Below, piece by piece: positions 9,112 through 17,641 of a stretch of 64,000 bases of DNA (position 1 is the stretch's first letter; each line of letters starts with the position of its first letter). The notes under the pieces were generated by a model. That model made no database searches. It saw only the letters and a program-made list of their open reading frames with translations, and had not been told where the DNA came from. Origin of the DNA: Pseudoalteromonas shioyasakiensis (lineage in GTDB: Bacteria; Pseudomonadota; Gammaproteobacteria; Enterobacterales; Alteromonadaceae). Both the position numbers and the translations under genes were made by a program. The DNA is taken from the NCBI RefSeq assembly GCF_001550135.1, contig NZ_LRUE01000005.1, forward strand, positions 186,001 to 250,000. Reading direction: 5' to 3'.

Positions 9112-10032
9112 TTACGGCATATCCATATAGGCTTTGGTTTTATCATCCAGTGTTTGGGTGTAATTTTCTGAACTTAACCCCAATAGCTGTGGCAAGGTAG
9201 CGGCGATACAAATCGATGAGAAGGTTCCCACCACAATGCCTGCAAATAACGCAATGGCAAAGCCCGTTAATGCAGCACCAGCAAGCAACCAAATACAGGC
9301 AATGGTCGCAAGTGTTGTGCCTGAGGTGATCAACGTACGTGTTAAGGTAGAACCAATTGCATCGTTAATCACAACATGGGTGTTAATGCGTTGATTGTCT
9401 GGCTGAATACGTAAAAGCTCTCTGACTCTGTCGCCAACAATAATTGAGTCATTTAATGAATAGCCAATAATAGCCAGTAAACTCGCCAGCACGGTTAAAT
9501 TAAACTCAAGCCCTATCAAGGAAAACAAACCAAGCACTAAGATTAAATCATGCAACAGTGCAACCACTGAGCCTACCGCGAGTCGCCATTCAAAGCGCAC
9601 TGCAAGATAAACCATAATGGCAATCAGCGCCGCAAATAAAGCTAAACAACCTTGTTCAAAAAGCTCATCACCCACTTGTGAGCCTAAAAATGAGCTAGAT
9701 AATACGCTATAGTCTACCCCTTGCTCATTCAGCTCTGCTTGCCAAGTACTGGCTTTGCTAGCCTCTGGCGCTTCTCTTAAAACAAAGTGATATTCACCTG
9801 CTTTAGTGATGGTTAATTTGCTTGCAACCTCGGGGCTTAACTTTGCCTTTAAATCAGCAATTGTCGTGACTGACGTTGTGTTAATTTCACTGATGTAGCC
9901 ACCTGTAAAATCAAGGCCAAAATTTAGTCCTTTTACAGATAAAACACCTAGGCTCGCGATGACTAAAACACAGCTTAGCACTAGCCCTAAAACGCGTGCT
10001 TTACTCGCCGCAGTTAATGTTGACCAACTCAT
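9112..10032 (-). CDS. secF: protein translocase subunit SecF (probable second copy)
   Basis: 306 aa. It has the SecF N-terminal motif GLDFTGG (39-45), a periplasmic P4-like domain, then five membrane helices with GYSLNDSIIVGDRVRE (190-205), where SecF normally has SxNDTxVxxDRxRE. With SecD it uses the ion gradient to pull substrates out of SecYEG on the periplasmic side. The start overlaps the secD stop by 4 bases. The usual yajC-secD-secF neighbours (tgt, yajC) are absent and a leader peptide gene precedes, so this looks like an inducible secDF2 rather than the housekeeping pair. Confidence 0.92.
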   Translation of the reverse strand: MSWSTLTAASKARVLGLVLSCVLVIASLGVLSVKGLNFGLDFTGGYISEINTTSVTTIADLKAKLSPEVASKLTITKAGEYHFVLREAPEASKASTWQAELNEQGVDYSVLSSSFLGSQVGDELFEQGCLALFAALIAIMVYLAVRFEWRLAVGSVVALLHDLILVLGLFSLIGLEFNLTVLASLLAIIGYSLNDSIIVGDRVRELLRIQPDNQRINTHVVINDAIGSTLTRTLITSGTTLATIACIWLLAGAALTGFAIALFAGIVVGTFSSICIAATLPQLLGLSSENYTQTLDDKTKAYMDMP

Positions 10033-11840
10033 GCTTTAGCCCCCGTCAAATTAGTTAGTTTAATGTAGAGTGTTTGGCTAAGCGCTTTTGAAATATAAAC
10101 GCCAGTAAAAACGCTGGTTAATAGCCCAAGCGCTAAGGTGATTGCAAAGCCTTTCACCGGCCCATAACCAATGGCGTATAAAATAATTGCCGTGATCATC
10201 GTAGTCACATTGGCATCAAAAATGGTCGTAAATGCTTGGTTATAGCCTTGTTCAATCGCTTGATATGTAGGCCTGCCTTTGCGTTTCTCTTCTTTTATTC
10301 GCTCAAAGATAATCACATTGGTATCAACAGCCATCCCTATCGTCAGAACAAGCCCTGCAATACCCGGTAAGGTCAGCACAACACCCGGCAATAACGACAT
10401 TAAACCGACTAAAGCCGTTAAATTAAGGAGTAAAGCAATATTTGCAATCAATCCTAAACGACGATACCAAAGCGCCATAAACGCAAGGGTAATACCGATA
10501 CCCAGCATTAACGCAGCTAAACCGTGCTCAATGTTTTCACTGCCTAAGCTTGGGCCTATGGTTTGCTCTTGAACGATTGTCACTGGCGCTGTGAGCGACC
10601 CTGCACGTAGTAAAAGCGCTAAATCGTAGGCTGCTTGAGGGCTTTTCATATTAGTAATGCTAAAACGAGAACTTAAATGCTGGGCAATGTTTGCCACATT
10701 GATCACTTCGCTTTTTTTTACAACGTCGCCATTTGCATCCCGTGAATATTCCGAATACACCGTGGCCATTGGCTTACCTATGTTGTGCTTCGAAAAAGTA
10801 GACATGGCATCGCCACCTTGCGAATCTAAACTGAGCTGAACTAAAGGCTTGCCCCATTCATCTTTGCCAACACTGGCATTATTAATGTGATCACCTGAAA
10901 AAATCGCCATCGGATTTAAATTAACAACGCCACCGCCTTGTACATTAAACGCTTTACCACCTACTTCGACGACCTGATAAAAATCGAGGGTCGCAGTTGC
11001 ACCAATAATACGTTTCGCTTCTGATGGGTCCTGCACACCAGGTAACTCAATGCGAATGCGCTGCTTACCTTGTCTTTGCGTTACCGCTTCTGTGATACCA
11101 AGCTCTTCAATGCGACCACGCAGGGTTGTTAAGCTTTGCGCCATAACTTGTTTATTGAATTCACTTTGGCTTTGCTCATTAAAATGCAGTAATACTGTGG
11201 TTAGGTTATTGGTTGTTGATTTAGTTTGCATCAGGCCTTTGAATTGACCTTGTAACGTTGAGACGAGTCCTGCAAGTTGCTCCTCGCCACTTGGTAAAAT
11301 TTGTAGTTCAACCCCTTCTTTTACTTCACTTGCCCGGATCCCACGAATTTTGTCTTTACGAAGCGTCAATTTAGTTTGTTGATACACACTGTTTAAGTGC
11401 TCTTGCATTGCTTTATCTAGGTCAACATCAAGCACAAATAACACCCCACCATTTAAGTCGAGCCCCAATTTAATCGGTGAAAGACCCAGCTGCTGAAGCC
11501 ATTGTGGGCTTGTCGCATGCTCAACAATTTTAGCCTCTAGCTGTGGGTATTGCGTTTTTATAAAACTCAACGCATTGGCACTTTGGGTTGGCTCGCTTAA
11601 TAAAATAGCCAGTTGTGCTTGATTATCATTGGCTTCAGTCACTTCAAAACCATGTTGATTTAGTGACGTTGTCACACTTTGCAGCGTCACAGTTTGATCT
11701 GGCAAGCTAATGTGCAACCAAGATTTGTTAGGGTAAAGGTTAGGTAGTGCGCTAACCGCTAATAAAATACACGCCGCTATCATAGCGACATAACTCATTT
11801 TTAGACGACGCCATAGCGCCGGCTTTGATTTATGTGACAT
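10029..11840 (-). CDS. secD: protein translocase subunit SecD (probable second copy)
   Basis: 603 aa. One N-terminal helix, then the SecD motif LGLDLNGGV (125-133), the large P1 domain, and five C-terminal helices. Asp506 and Arg514 in IGMAVDTNVIIFERIKEE correspond to the conserved ion-path residues of SecD helix 4. The start at 11840 has a very strong Shine-Dalgarno (GGAAGGAAG) six bases upstream, but that site lies inside a 10-bp stem (11845-11912). Co-translated with secF. The preceding gene is a candidate export-monitoring arrest peptide, so synthesis is probably tied to secretion stress. Confidence 0.93.
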   Translation of the reverse strand: MSHKSKPALWRRLKMSYVAMIAACILLAVSALPNLYPNKSWLHISLPDQTVTLQSVTTSLNQHGFEVTEANDNQAQLAILLSEPTQSANALSFIKTQYPQLEAKIVEHATSPQWLQQLGLSPIKLGLDLNGGVLFVLDVDLDKAMQEHLNSVYQQTKLTLRKDKIRGIRASEVKEGVELQILPSGEEQLAGLVSTLQGQFKGLMQTKSTTNNLTTVLLHFNEQSQSEFNKQVMAQSLTTLRGRIEELGITEAVTQRQGKQRIRIELPGVQDPSEAKRIIGATATLDFYQVVEVGGKAFNVQGGGVVNLNPMAIFSGDHINNASVGKDEWGKPLVQLSLDSQGGDAMSTFSKHNIGKPMATVYSEYSRDANGDVVKKSEVINVANIAQHLSSRFSITNMKSPQAAYDLALLLRAGSLTAPVTIVQEQTIGPSLGSENIEHGLAALMLGIGITLAFMALWYRRLGLIANIALLLNLTALVGLMSLLPGVVLTLPGIAGLVLTIGMAVDTNVIIFERIKEEKRKGRPTYQAIEQGYNQAFTTIFDANVTTMITAIILYAIGYGPVKGFAITLALGLLTSVFTGVYISKALSQTLYIKLTNLTGAKA

Positions 11841-11844
11841 ACAT

Positions 11845-11912
11845 GACTTCCTTCCGGCATCGTCTGCCGGTAAAAATTTAATTCCAAAAAATAAAAAGCA
11901 ACGAAGGAAGTC
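11845..11912 (-). promoter_or_regulatory. stem-loop that sequesters the secD ribosome binding site
   Basis: On the minus strand GACTTCCTTC (from 11912) pairs perfectly over 10 bp with GAAGGAAGTC (ending 11845), which contains the secD Shine-Dalgarno. Between the arms lies a second perfect hairpin CCGGCA-GACGA-TGCCGG (11870-11854), adjacent to and sharing one base with the main stem. The 5' arm starts 2 bases after the stop codon of the leader gene, so a ribosome stalled near that stop would cover the arm and free the secD site. The geometry matches what is described for Vibrio vemP-secDF2. Confidence 0.8.
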
Positions 11913-11914
11913 GT

Positions 11915-12352
11915 TTAGCTATGGTAGGTGGTATTCGCTTTGTACAAGAGGTTGGCGTCTTTCCAGCCACTAATGCGGGATTTACGTTGAGTGGCTAACG
12001 CAAACCATGGGATCACACGCACAGCACCTGGCGGCGCTAAAAAGTGCTCTTTACCCCAATCTTCAGCAAAGAATTCTATTAATAGCTCGTAATCAGGGTC
12101 AACCTGACTATGATAAAGAAACAATGATGAATTACTGGCAGTTAAACGCGGCACTAGGGTATCAAACCCCGATGGTTCTACCGGTTTAGGATGTTCAACT
12201 GTATGAGTTTGAGAAATAACTGGGGTTTTAGTCAGCTCGACTTGGAACAATTTAGTCGCAGCAAAGTGTGAGTGAGTGTCAGGCATAGCCATGCTCTGTG
12301 CACTAAAGAACACAGTAAATAGCAAGATAATGACTGAGAAAAACCGTAACAA
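11915..12352 (-). CDS. VemP-like secretion-monitoring arrest peptide (candidate)
   Basis: 145 aa. The N-terminus (MLRFFSVIILLFTVFFSAQS, then MA-M) is a Sec signal peptide; no other domain is recognisable. The C-terminus carries RISGWKDANLLYKAN (126-140, Trp130) just before the stop. From memory the Vibrio arrest peptide VemP has an RISGWK core in its stalling region and likewise sits directly upstream of secD2-secF2. VemP stalls its own ribosome until Sec pulls on it, opening a stem over the secD2 ribosome site; the same stem exists here. The start is TTG at 12352, the only in-frame start that keeps the signal peptide, with a weak ribosome site. A database alignment is needed to fix orthology. 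Confidence 0.75.
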   Translation of the reverse strand: MLRFFSVIILLFTVFFSAQSMAMPDTHSHFAATKLFQVELTKTPVISQTHTVEHPKPVEPSGFDTLVPRLTASNSSLFLYHSQVDPDYELLIEFFAEDWGKEHFLAPPGAVRVIPWFALATQRKSRISGWKDANLLYKANTTYHS

Positions 12353-12444
12353 GAAATGACCAATAAATTAAGTAGATACCGTGGATATAATGAGGGTAAA
12401 AAAATAAAACACAAGGTATTACTTAAATAAAAGTACCTAAAATA

Positions 12445-12468
12445 AAGCGGGCCTAATTAGGCCCGCTT
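12445..12468 (-). terminator. terminator after the alcohol dehydrogenase
   Basis: AAGCGGGCCT / AGGCCCGCTT stem with AATT loop, followed on the minus strand by TATTTTAGG. Confidence 0.8.
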
Positions 12469-12483
12469 AGTAATTTAACTTTG

Positions 12484-13530
12484 TTAAACTTCTAATGATG
12501 ACATGTCGATAACAAAGCGTGAGGCCATATCACCTTGCTTTAACTTATCAAAAGCGTCATTAATTTGGTCCATTTTGATCATTTCAACTTCAGGTAAAAT
12601 ATTATGTAACGCACAGAAATCGAGGATTTCTTGAGTTTGTGCAATACCGCCAATCAATGAGCCTGCAACACGGCGACGCCCCATTAATAATGGCACTGAG
12701 TTAGTCTCTTCAAGTTCACCTACTTGACCAACCAATACTTGCGTACCATCAATATCTAAAAGCGGAATATACGGCGTAAAGTCGTGTTTTACCGGAATAG
12801 TATTAATGATCACATCAAATTGATTTGCATGCGCTTGCATGGCATCTTCATCACTCGATACCAATAAATCTTTTGCGCCATAAGATAAAACCTGCTGTTT
12901 TTTCTTATCACTACGGCTAATCGCCGTAACATGTGCACCCATTGCAGCTGCGATTTTAATTGCCATGTGGCCTAAACCACCTAAACCAATCACACCAACA
13001 CGGCTACCAGGGCCCACATTCCACGTACGTAATGGCGAATACGTTGTGATACCCGCACATAAAATTGGTGCACATTTAGCAAGGTCTAAGCCTTCAGGCA
13101 CGTTCAGTACAAATTCTTCACGCACCACAATGTGTTTTGAATAGCCACCTTGAGTGAGTTCACCGCTAATGCGATCTTGTCCTGAGTAAGTCCCTACCAT
13201 ACCTTCGCGACAAAACTGCTCTTCACCGTGATGACATTGGTCACAGCTTAAACAGCTATCAACCATACAACCCACAGCAACATTATCGCCCACTTTATAT
13301 TTAGTAACGCCGCTGCCTACTTCAAGGACGCGACCAACGATTTCATGGCCGGGTACGACTGGGTACTGAGTCCAGCCCCAGTCGTTTTCTGCGGTGTGTA
13401 AGTCTGAATGGCACACGCCACAATATAGAATTTCAATTGATACATCTTCATCACGAAGTGCACGGCGTTCAAAATGATACGGCTCTAGTGGTTTTTCAGA
13501 ATCATGTGCTGCATAACCGACGGTTTTCAT
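12484..13530 (-). CDS. zinc-dependent alcohol/aldehyde dehydrogenase, YahK-like
   Basis: 348 aa medium-chain dehydrogenase. Catalytic zinc ligands are in YCGVCHSDLH and PVVPGHEIVG; the structural zinc site is CLSCDQCHHGEEQFC (four Cys). The nucleotide fold shows VGVIGLGGLGHMAIKIA, followed by SRSDKK, which favours NADPH. It resembles the cinnamyl alcohol dehydrogenase branch including E. coli YahK, which reduces aldehydes. Monocistronic and divergent from the ABC exporter, with a 163-base shared upstream region. The physiological aldehyde is not predictable. Confidence 0.87.
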   Translation of the reverse strand: MKTVGYAAHDSEKPLEPYHFERRALRDEDVSIEILYCGVCHSDLHTAENDWGWTQYPVVPGHEIVGRVLEVGSGVTKYKVGDNVAVGCMVDSCLSCDQCHHGEEQFCREGMVGTYSGQDRISGELTQGGYSKHIVVREEFVLNVPEGLDLAKCAPILCAGITTYSPLRTWNVGPGSRVGVIGLGGLGHMAIKIAAAMGAHVTAISRSDKKKQQVLSYGAKDLLVSSDEDAMQAHANQFDVIINTIPVKHDFTPYIPLLDIDGTQVLVGQVGELEETNSVPLLMGRRRVAGSLIGGIAQTQEILDFCALHNILPEVEMIKMDQINDAFDKLKQGDMASRFVIDMSSLEV

Positions 13531-13693
13531 GCTTACTCCTTAGTTTTCTTCGTGTTTTACTCATGCATTTAACTAATTTGCTAATGCGCTTGTGTATAAT
13601 GCATTCAGTATAGAGGTAAATTAACAAATTACACTTGCCTAAAACACGAAAGCTTTTGCCTATTTTTATCAAATTGATTTTTAAGAGACCCCC

Positions 13694-15484
13694 ATGCGTG
13701 GAATGAGCCGCAAAGAACAGGTGACTAGATCGCCTGATGCAATGAACCTATCACAAAGCATAAAAACACTCTGGCCCTATTTAATGACCTTTAAAGGCCG
13801 GGTTATTTTAGCCGTCTTCGCGCTTATTGCTGCAAAAGGCGCCACATTGCTGATGCCTTGGGCACTAAAAGAAATAATTGACGCGGTTGATGCGAGTATC
13901 AACCCGCTATTAAGCGTTCCTATTGCCTTGCTGATCGCCTATGGTTTGCTGCGCTTTGCCAGTGTATTTTTTGGTGAAGTACGCGATGCATTATTTGGCC
14001 GTGTTACAGAGCACGCAATGCGCCATATCGGCTTAAAAGTATTTAAGCACTTGCACAGTTTAGAGCTTGCCTTTCACCTTGATAGGCAAACAGGTGGTAT
14101 CAGTCGCGATATAGAACGTGGTACAAATGGCCTTAGTTTTTTAATGCGCTTTTTAATGTTTAATATTGTGCCAACCCTATTTGAAATAATCACAGTAGCG
14201 ATTATTTTTGCAACCTTGTTTTCACCTTGGTTTGCACTGGTCACATTGATTGCGGTTGCTAGTTACATTGCTTTTACTGTGATTGTAACTCAGTGGCGTA
14301 ACCGATTTATTCGTGAAGCAAATGCTGCCGATAACAACTCAAACACCCGTGCAATCGACAGCTTACTAAATTACGAAACCGTTAAGTACTTCAACAATGA
14401 ACACTATGAAGCGAGCACCTACGACGGCTTTTTAGCTAAGTGGGAACAAGCGAGGCTTAAAAATCGTTTATCGTTACTAGCCCTTAATTCAGGGCAAGCA
14501 CTTATTATTGCCGCGGCTATTACTGCACTAATGTGGCTAGGTGCCAGCTCAGTGGTCAATAAAGAGCTGACAATAGGTGAGCTTGTGATGATCAATGCTT
14601 ATATGATCCAGTTATTTTTACCACTTAACTTTTTAGGTTTTGTTTATCGTGAGATACGCCGTGCGCTGACTGACCTTGAAAATATGCTGGGGTTGTTAAA
14701 TCGAAAAGCCGCCATTAGCGATGACAAAGATGCAAAACTATTAAAAGCAACCAAAGCAGCTATTCGATTTGAAAATGTGTCGTTTAGTTACGACAAACAA
14801 CGGCCAATTTTAAATAACTTAAGCTTTGAGGTTACTTCTGGCAGCAAAGTGGCGATTGTGGGTGCTAGTGGCGCAGGTAAAAGCACTCTAAGCCGCCTGC
14901 TCTACCGTTTTTATGATGTTGATGCAGGTAATATTTATATCGATGAGCAAGCAATCAACACAGTGACACTTGAAAGTTTGCGCCAAGCAATTGCCATCGT
15001 ACCGCAGGATACCGTGCTATTTAATACCAGCATTCGCGAAAACATCGCCTACGGAAATCCAACAGCAAGCGAAGATGAAATTGATAAAGCCATAAGCCTT
15101 GCCCATTTAGATGGATTTATTGCCAGCCTAGATAAAGGCGATAAAACCCTTGTTGGTGAGCGCGGTTTAAAAGTATCAGGCGGTGAAAAACAACGCATTG
15201 CAATTGCCAGAGCCATTTTAAAAGGTTCACCCATTTTATTATTTGATGAGGCAACATCGGCGCTAGATTCGCATTCAGAACAAGCCATTCTCAGCGCGAT
15301 GCGTGAAGTCGCACAAAGACATACCAGCTTAGTCATTGCGCATCGTTTATCAACAGTTACTGACGCTGACAAAATTATTGTTATGAAACAAGGACAGGTT
15401 GTTGAACAAGGTCAACACCAACAATTGCTTGCAGCAAATGGTGAATACGCACGAATGTGGCAGTTACAGCAAAGCGATGAATAA
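13694..15484 (+). CDS. Atm1/ABCB7-like ABC exporter (fused permease-ATPase)
   Basis: 596 aa. Residues about 20-330 form a six-helix exporter membrane domain with the Atm1-type sequence RNRFIREANAADNNSNTRAI then DSLLNYETVKYFNNE, close to the mitochondrial exporter. The ATPase has Walker A (GASGAGKST), Q-loop, signature (VSGGEKQRIAIARAIL), Walker B (ILLFDEATSALD) and H-loop (VIAHRLST). Bacterial Atm1 homologues export glutathione-related or metal-thiolate compounds. Start ATG 13694; ATG 13742 (MNLSQSIKTLWPYL) is an alternative that trims a charged leader. Confidence 0.87.
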   Translation: MRGMSRKEQVTRSPDAMNLSQSIKTLWPYLMTFKGRVILAVFALIAAKGATLLMPWALKEIIDAVDASINPLLSVPIALLIAYGLLRFASVFFGEVRDALFGRVTEHAMRHIGLKVFKHLHSLELAFHLDRQTGGISRDIERGTNGLSFLMRFLMFNIVPTLFEIITVAIIFATLFSPWFALVTLIAVASYIAFTVIVTQWRNRFIREANAADNNSNTRAIDSLLNYETVKYFNNEHYEASTYDGFLAKWEQARLKNRLSLLALNSGQALIIAAAITALMWLGASSVVNKELTIGELVMINAYMIQLFLPLNFLGFVYREIRRALTDLENMLGLLNRKAAISDDKDAKLLKATKAAIRFENVSFSYDKQRPILNNLSFEVTSGSKVAIVGASGAGKSTLSRLLYRFYDVDAGNIYIDEQAINTVTLESLRQAIAIVPQDTVLFNTSIRENIAYGNPTASEDEIDKAISLAHLDGFIASLDKGDKTLVGERGLKVSGGEKQRIAIARAILKGSPILLFDEATSALDSHSEQAILSAMREVAQRHTSLVIAHRLSTVTDADKIIVMKQGQVVEQGQHQQLLAANGEYARMWQLQQSDE

Positions 15485-15558
15485 ACACTGTTAACTAGTA
15501 GGTTAAATGATTAGAATAACCGCTTTATTTTTATCTATAACAAAAAGGCAACACGCAG

Positions 15559-16272
15559 ATGGGCAGAGCTTATCAAAACAAAAAAGACTCAATGGCAAAA
15601 ACTGCGGGTGCAAAAACCAAAGTTTATTCAAAGTACGGAAAAGAAATTTATATCTGCGCTAAGAATGGTGGTGTTGATCCCGATGGCAACTTAGCGCTTC
15701 GTCGCTTAATTGAGCGTGCTAAAAAAGACCAAGTACCTACGCATGTAATTGAGCGTGCAATCGATAAAGCCAAAGGCGGTGGCGGCGAAGATTACGTAGC
15801 AACTCGCTATGAAGGTTACGGCCCGGGTAACTGTATGATCATTGTTGACTGTTTAACCGACAACAACAAACGTACCTTTGCTGACGTACGTGTTTGTTTT
15901 ACAAAAGCGAATGCAAAAATTGGTGCGCAAAACTCAGTATCACACTTATTTGATCACCTCGCTATTTTTGTATTTGATGGTGATGATGACGAGGCAGTTT
16001 TAGAAGCACTAATGATGGCTGATGTTGATGTAACAGATGTAGAAGTTGAAGACGGTAAAGTGACTGTATTCGCTCCACATACTGAGTACAACAATACCCG
16101 TACAGCACTTGAAGAAATGGGAATTACTGATTTCCTCGAAGATCTAATTGCTTTTGTGCCGCAAGTAGAAGCACCCATTGAAGGTGAAGACGTTGAAGTC
16201 ATGGAGCGCTTTTTAGCCATGCTAGAAGACTGTGACGACGTACAAAACGTTTACCACAACGCACAGTTTTAA
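15559..16272 (+). CDS. yeeN: YebC/PmpR family protein, YeeN type
   Basis: 237 aa. Whole-length match in pattern to YebC/TACO1 proteins: N-terminal [20 protein letters not shown], middle [20 protein letters not shown]-terminal [18 protein letters not shown]. The MGRAYQNK start and [18 protein letters not shown] match the YeeN subgroup rather than YebC itself (which begins MAGHSKWAN). YebC proteins have been called transcription regulators and recently linked to translation of proline-rich stretches. A good terminator follows the stop. Confidence 0.87.
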   Translation: MGRAYQNKKDSMAKTAGAKTKVYSKYGKEIYICAKNGGVDPDGNLALRRLIERAKKDQVPTHVIERAIDKAKGGGGEDYVATRYEGYGPGNCMIIVDCLTDNNKRTFADVRVCFTKANAKIGAQNSVSHLFDHLAIFVFDGDDDEAVLEALMMADVDVTDVEVEDGKVTVFAPHTEYNNTRTALEEMGITDFLEDLIAFVPQVEAPIEGEDVEVMERFLAMLEDCDDVQNVYHNAQF

Positions 16273-16275
16273 TTA

Positions 16276-16300
16276 AAAAGGCCAACCAAGTTGGCCTTTT
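16276..16300 (+). terminator. Rho-independent terminator after yeeN
   Basis: AAAAGGCCAAC / GTTGGCCTTTT, 3-base loop, directly downstream of the stop and ending in a T-run. Confidence 0.9.
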
Positions 16301-16325
16301 ACCTTTTAGCCCAAAGGAATCAACA

Positions 16326-17600
16326 TTGAATACCCTCGAAGAGTTAAAAGCCGGTTCTCTACTAGGTTGTACACGGCTTCAGCTTGTTGCAGAACTAACT
16401 GAATTGCCAAAAGAAATTTATACCCTAGCCGATACGTTAGAAATCCTCGATTTATCTAATAATCAGCTAAGTGATTTACCTGACGATTTTTACAAATTAA
16501 AAAATCTCAAACGGCTGTTTTTATCATTTAATCAGTTTAAACATATTCCAGACGTGCTAAGACAATGCCCAAACTTAATCATGGTGGCATTTAAAGGTAA
16601 TCAAATTACTGAATTTAAAGCGCACTGTTTACCAACGAAGATTGAATGGCTGATCTTAACTGATAATCAAATTCCTGCTTTACCTGATACATTTGGTGAG
16701 TACAGCAAGCTTAAAAAGCTCGCACTGGCAGGTAACCAGTTAACTCATTTGCCAGTTTCAATGGCTGATTGTAAAGAGCTTGAGCTAATACGTTTAAGTG
16801 CCAATAAGCTTACAAAAGTTGAAGATTGGCTTTTATCTTTACCGAAACTTGCTTGGCTTGCCTTCTCTGGTAACGAGTTAAATCGCTCAACTAGCTTACA
16901 CTGTGAGCAGTTTAGCAAAATCGCACTGAATGAAATCGATATTAAAAAGCAGATTGGCCAAGGCGCATCTGGGGTTATTCATTTGGCCAATTGGCATCAA
17001 CAGCCTGTTGCCCTTAAGTTATTTAAAGGCGAGATCACCAGTGATGGCTATCCACTCGATGAGCTAAATTGTTGTTTAAAAGCAAGTGAGCATCCAAATC
17101 TCATTAAAGCATTGGGCTATGTCGATGAAGAGTCACAACTTGGTTTAGTGATGGAGCTTATCAGTAAAGAGTTTAGTAATCTTGGTTTGCCGCCCTCTCT
17201 TACAACTTGTACCCGAGACACATTCGCAGACAACTGCCAGTATTCGCCAGAAATGGTACTAAAAATCGTCAAGCAAATGGCAAGTACCCTCGCCCATTTG
17301 CATCAAAAGCAAGTAAGCCATGGTGACATTTATGCCCATAACAGCATGATCAATTCACATGGCGAGTTATTATTTGGTGACTTTGGTGCTGCAACTGACT
17401 TATCAATGCTGACGCCTGATCAACAGCAGCTATTAGAAGGCATTGAAGTACGCGCCCTTGGTTATTTCATCGATGATTTACTGACTGTAGTCACTGAACA
17501 AAACGACACTACCAAGATGCTTGCTGACGTAGCGCAAGAGTGCTTAGCATTCAACTCAGACAAACGCCCTCGCTTTTCTGAGCTAGTTTCGCGATTATAA
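16326..17600 (+). CDS. leucine-rich repeat protein with C-terminal protein kinase domain
   Basis: 424 aa. Residues about 15-195 hold seven or so LRR units (LEILDLSNNQLSDLPDDF, LKRLFLSFNQFKHIP, KLALAGNQLTHLPVS). Residues about 203-424 are a small eukaryote-like kinase: Gly loop IGQGASGVIHLA, Lys231 in VALKLF, catalytic loop HGDIYAHNS (Asp334, Asn339) and DFG at 352-354. The key residues are intact, though HRD is HGD and no activation-loop phosphosite is evident. No signal peptide or membrane helix, so cytosolic. It begins with TTG at 16326 after AAAGGAA. The substrate is unknown. Such LRR-kinases are patchily distributed in marine gammaproteobacteria. Confidence 0.87.
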   Translation: MNTLEELKAGSLLGCTRLQLVAELTELPKEIYTLADTLEILDLSNNQLSDLPDDFYKLKNLKRLFLSFNQFKHIPDVLRQCPNLIMVAFKGNQITEFKAHCLPTKIEWLILTDNQIPALPDTFGEYSKLKKLALAGNQLTHLPVSMADCKELELIRLSANKLTKVEDWLLSLPKLAWLAFSGNELNRSTSLHCEQFSKIALNEIDIKKQIGQGASGVIHLANWHQQPVALKLFKGEITSDGYPLDELNCCLKASEHPNLIKALGYVDEESQLGLVMELISKEFSNLGLPPSLTTCTRDTFADNCQYSPEMVLKIVKQMASTLAHLHQKQVSHGDIYAHNSMINSHGELLFGDFGAATDLSMLTPDQQQLLEGIEVRALGYFIDDLLTVVTEQNDTTKMLADVAQECLAFNSDKRPRFSELVSRL

Positions 17601-17614
17601 GTGTAGGTAATTAT

Positions 17615-17641
17615 AAATAAAGCCTCAGTGAGGCTTTATTT
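17615..17641. terminator. bidirectional terminator between LRR-kinase and hydroxylase genes
   Basis: AAATAAAGCCTC / GAGGCTTTATTT stem overlapping the stop of the minus-strand gene, with T-runs in both directions. Confidence 0.85.

Noticed and set aside
12232..12414. 60-codon hydrophobic frame on the minus strand overlapping the VemP-like gene
   Set aside because: It lies in a different frame, lacks a ribosome site and its hydrophobicity reflects the signal-peptide codons of the overlapping gene.
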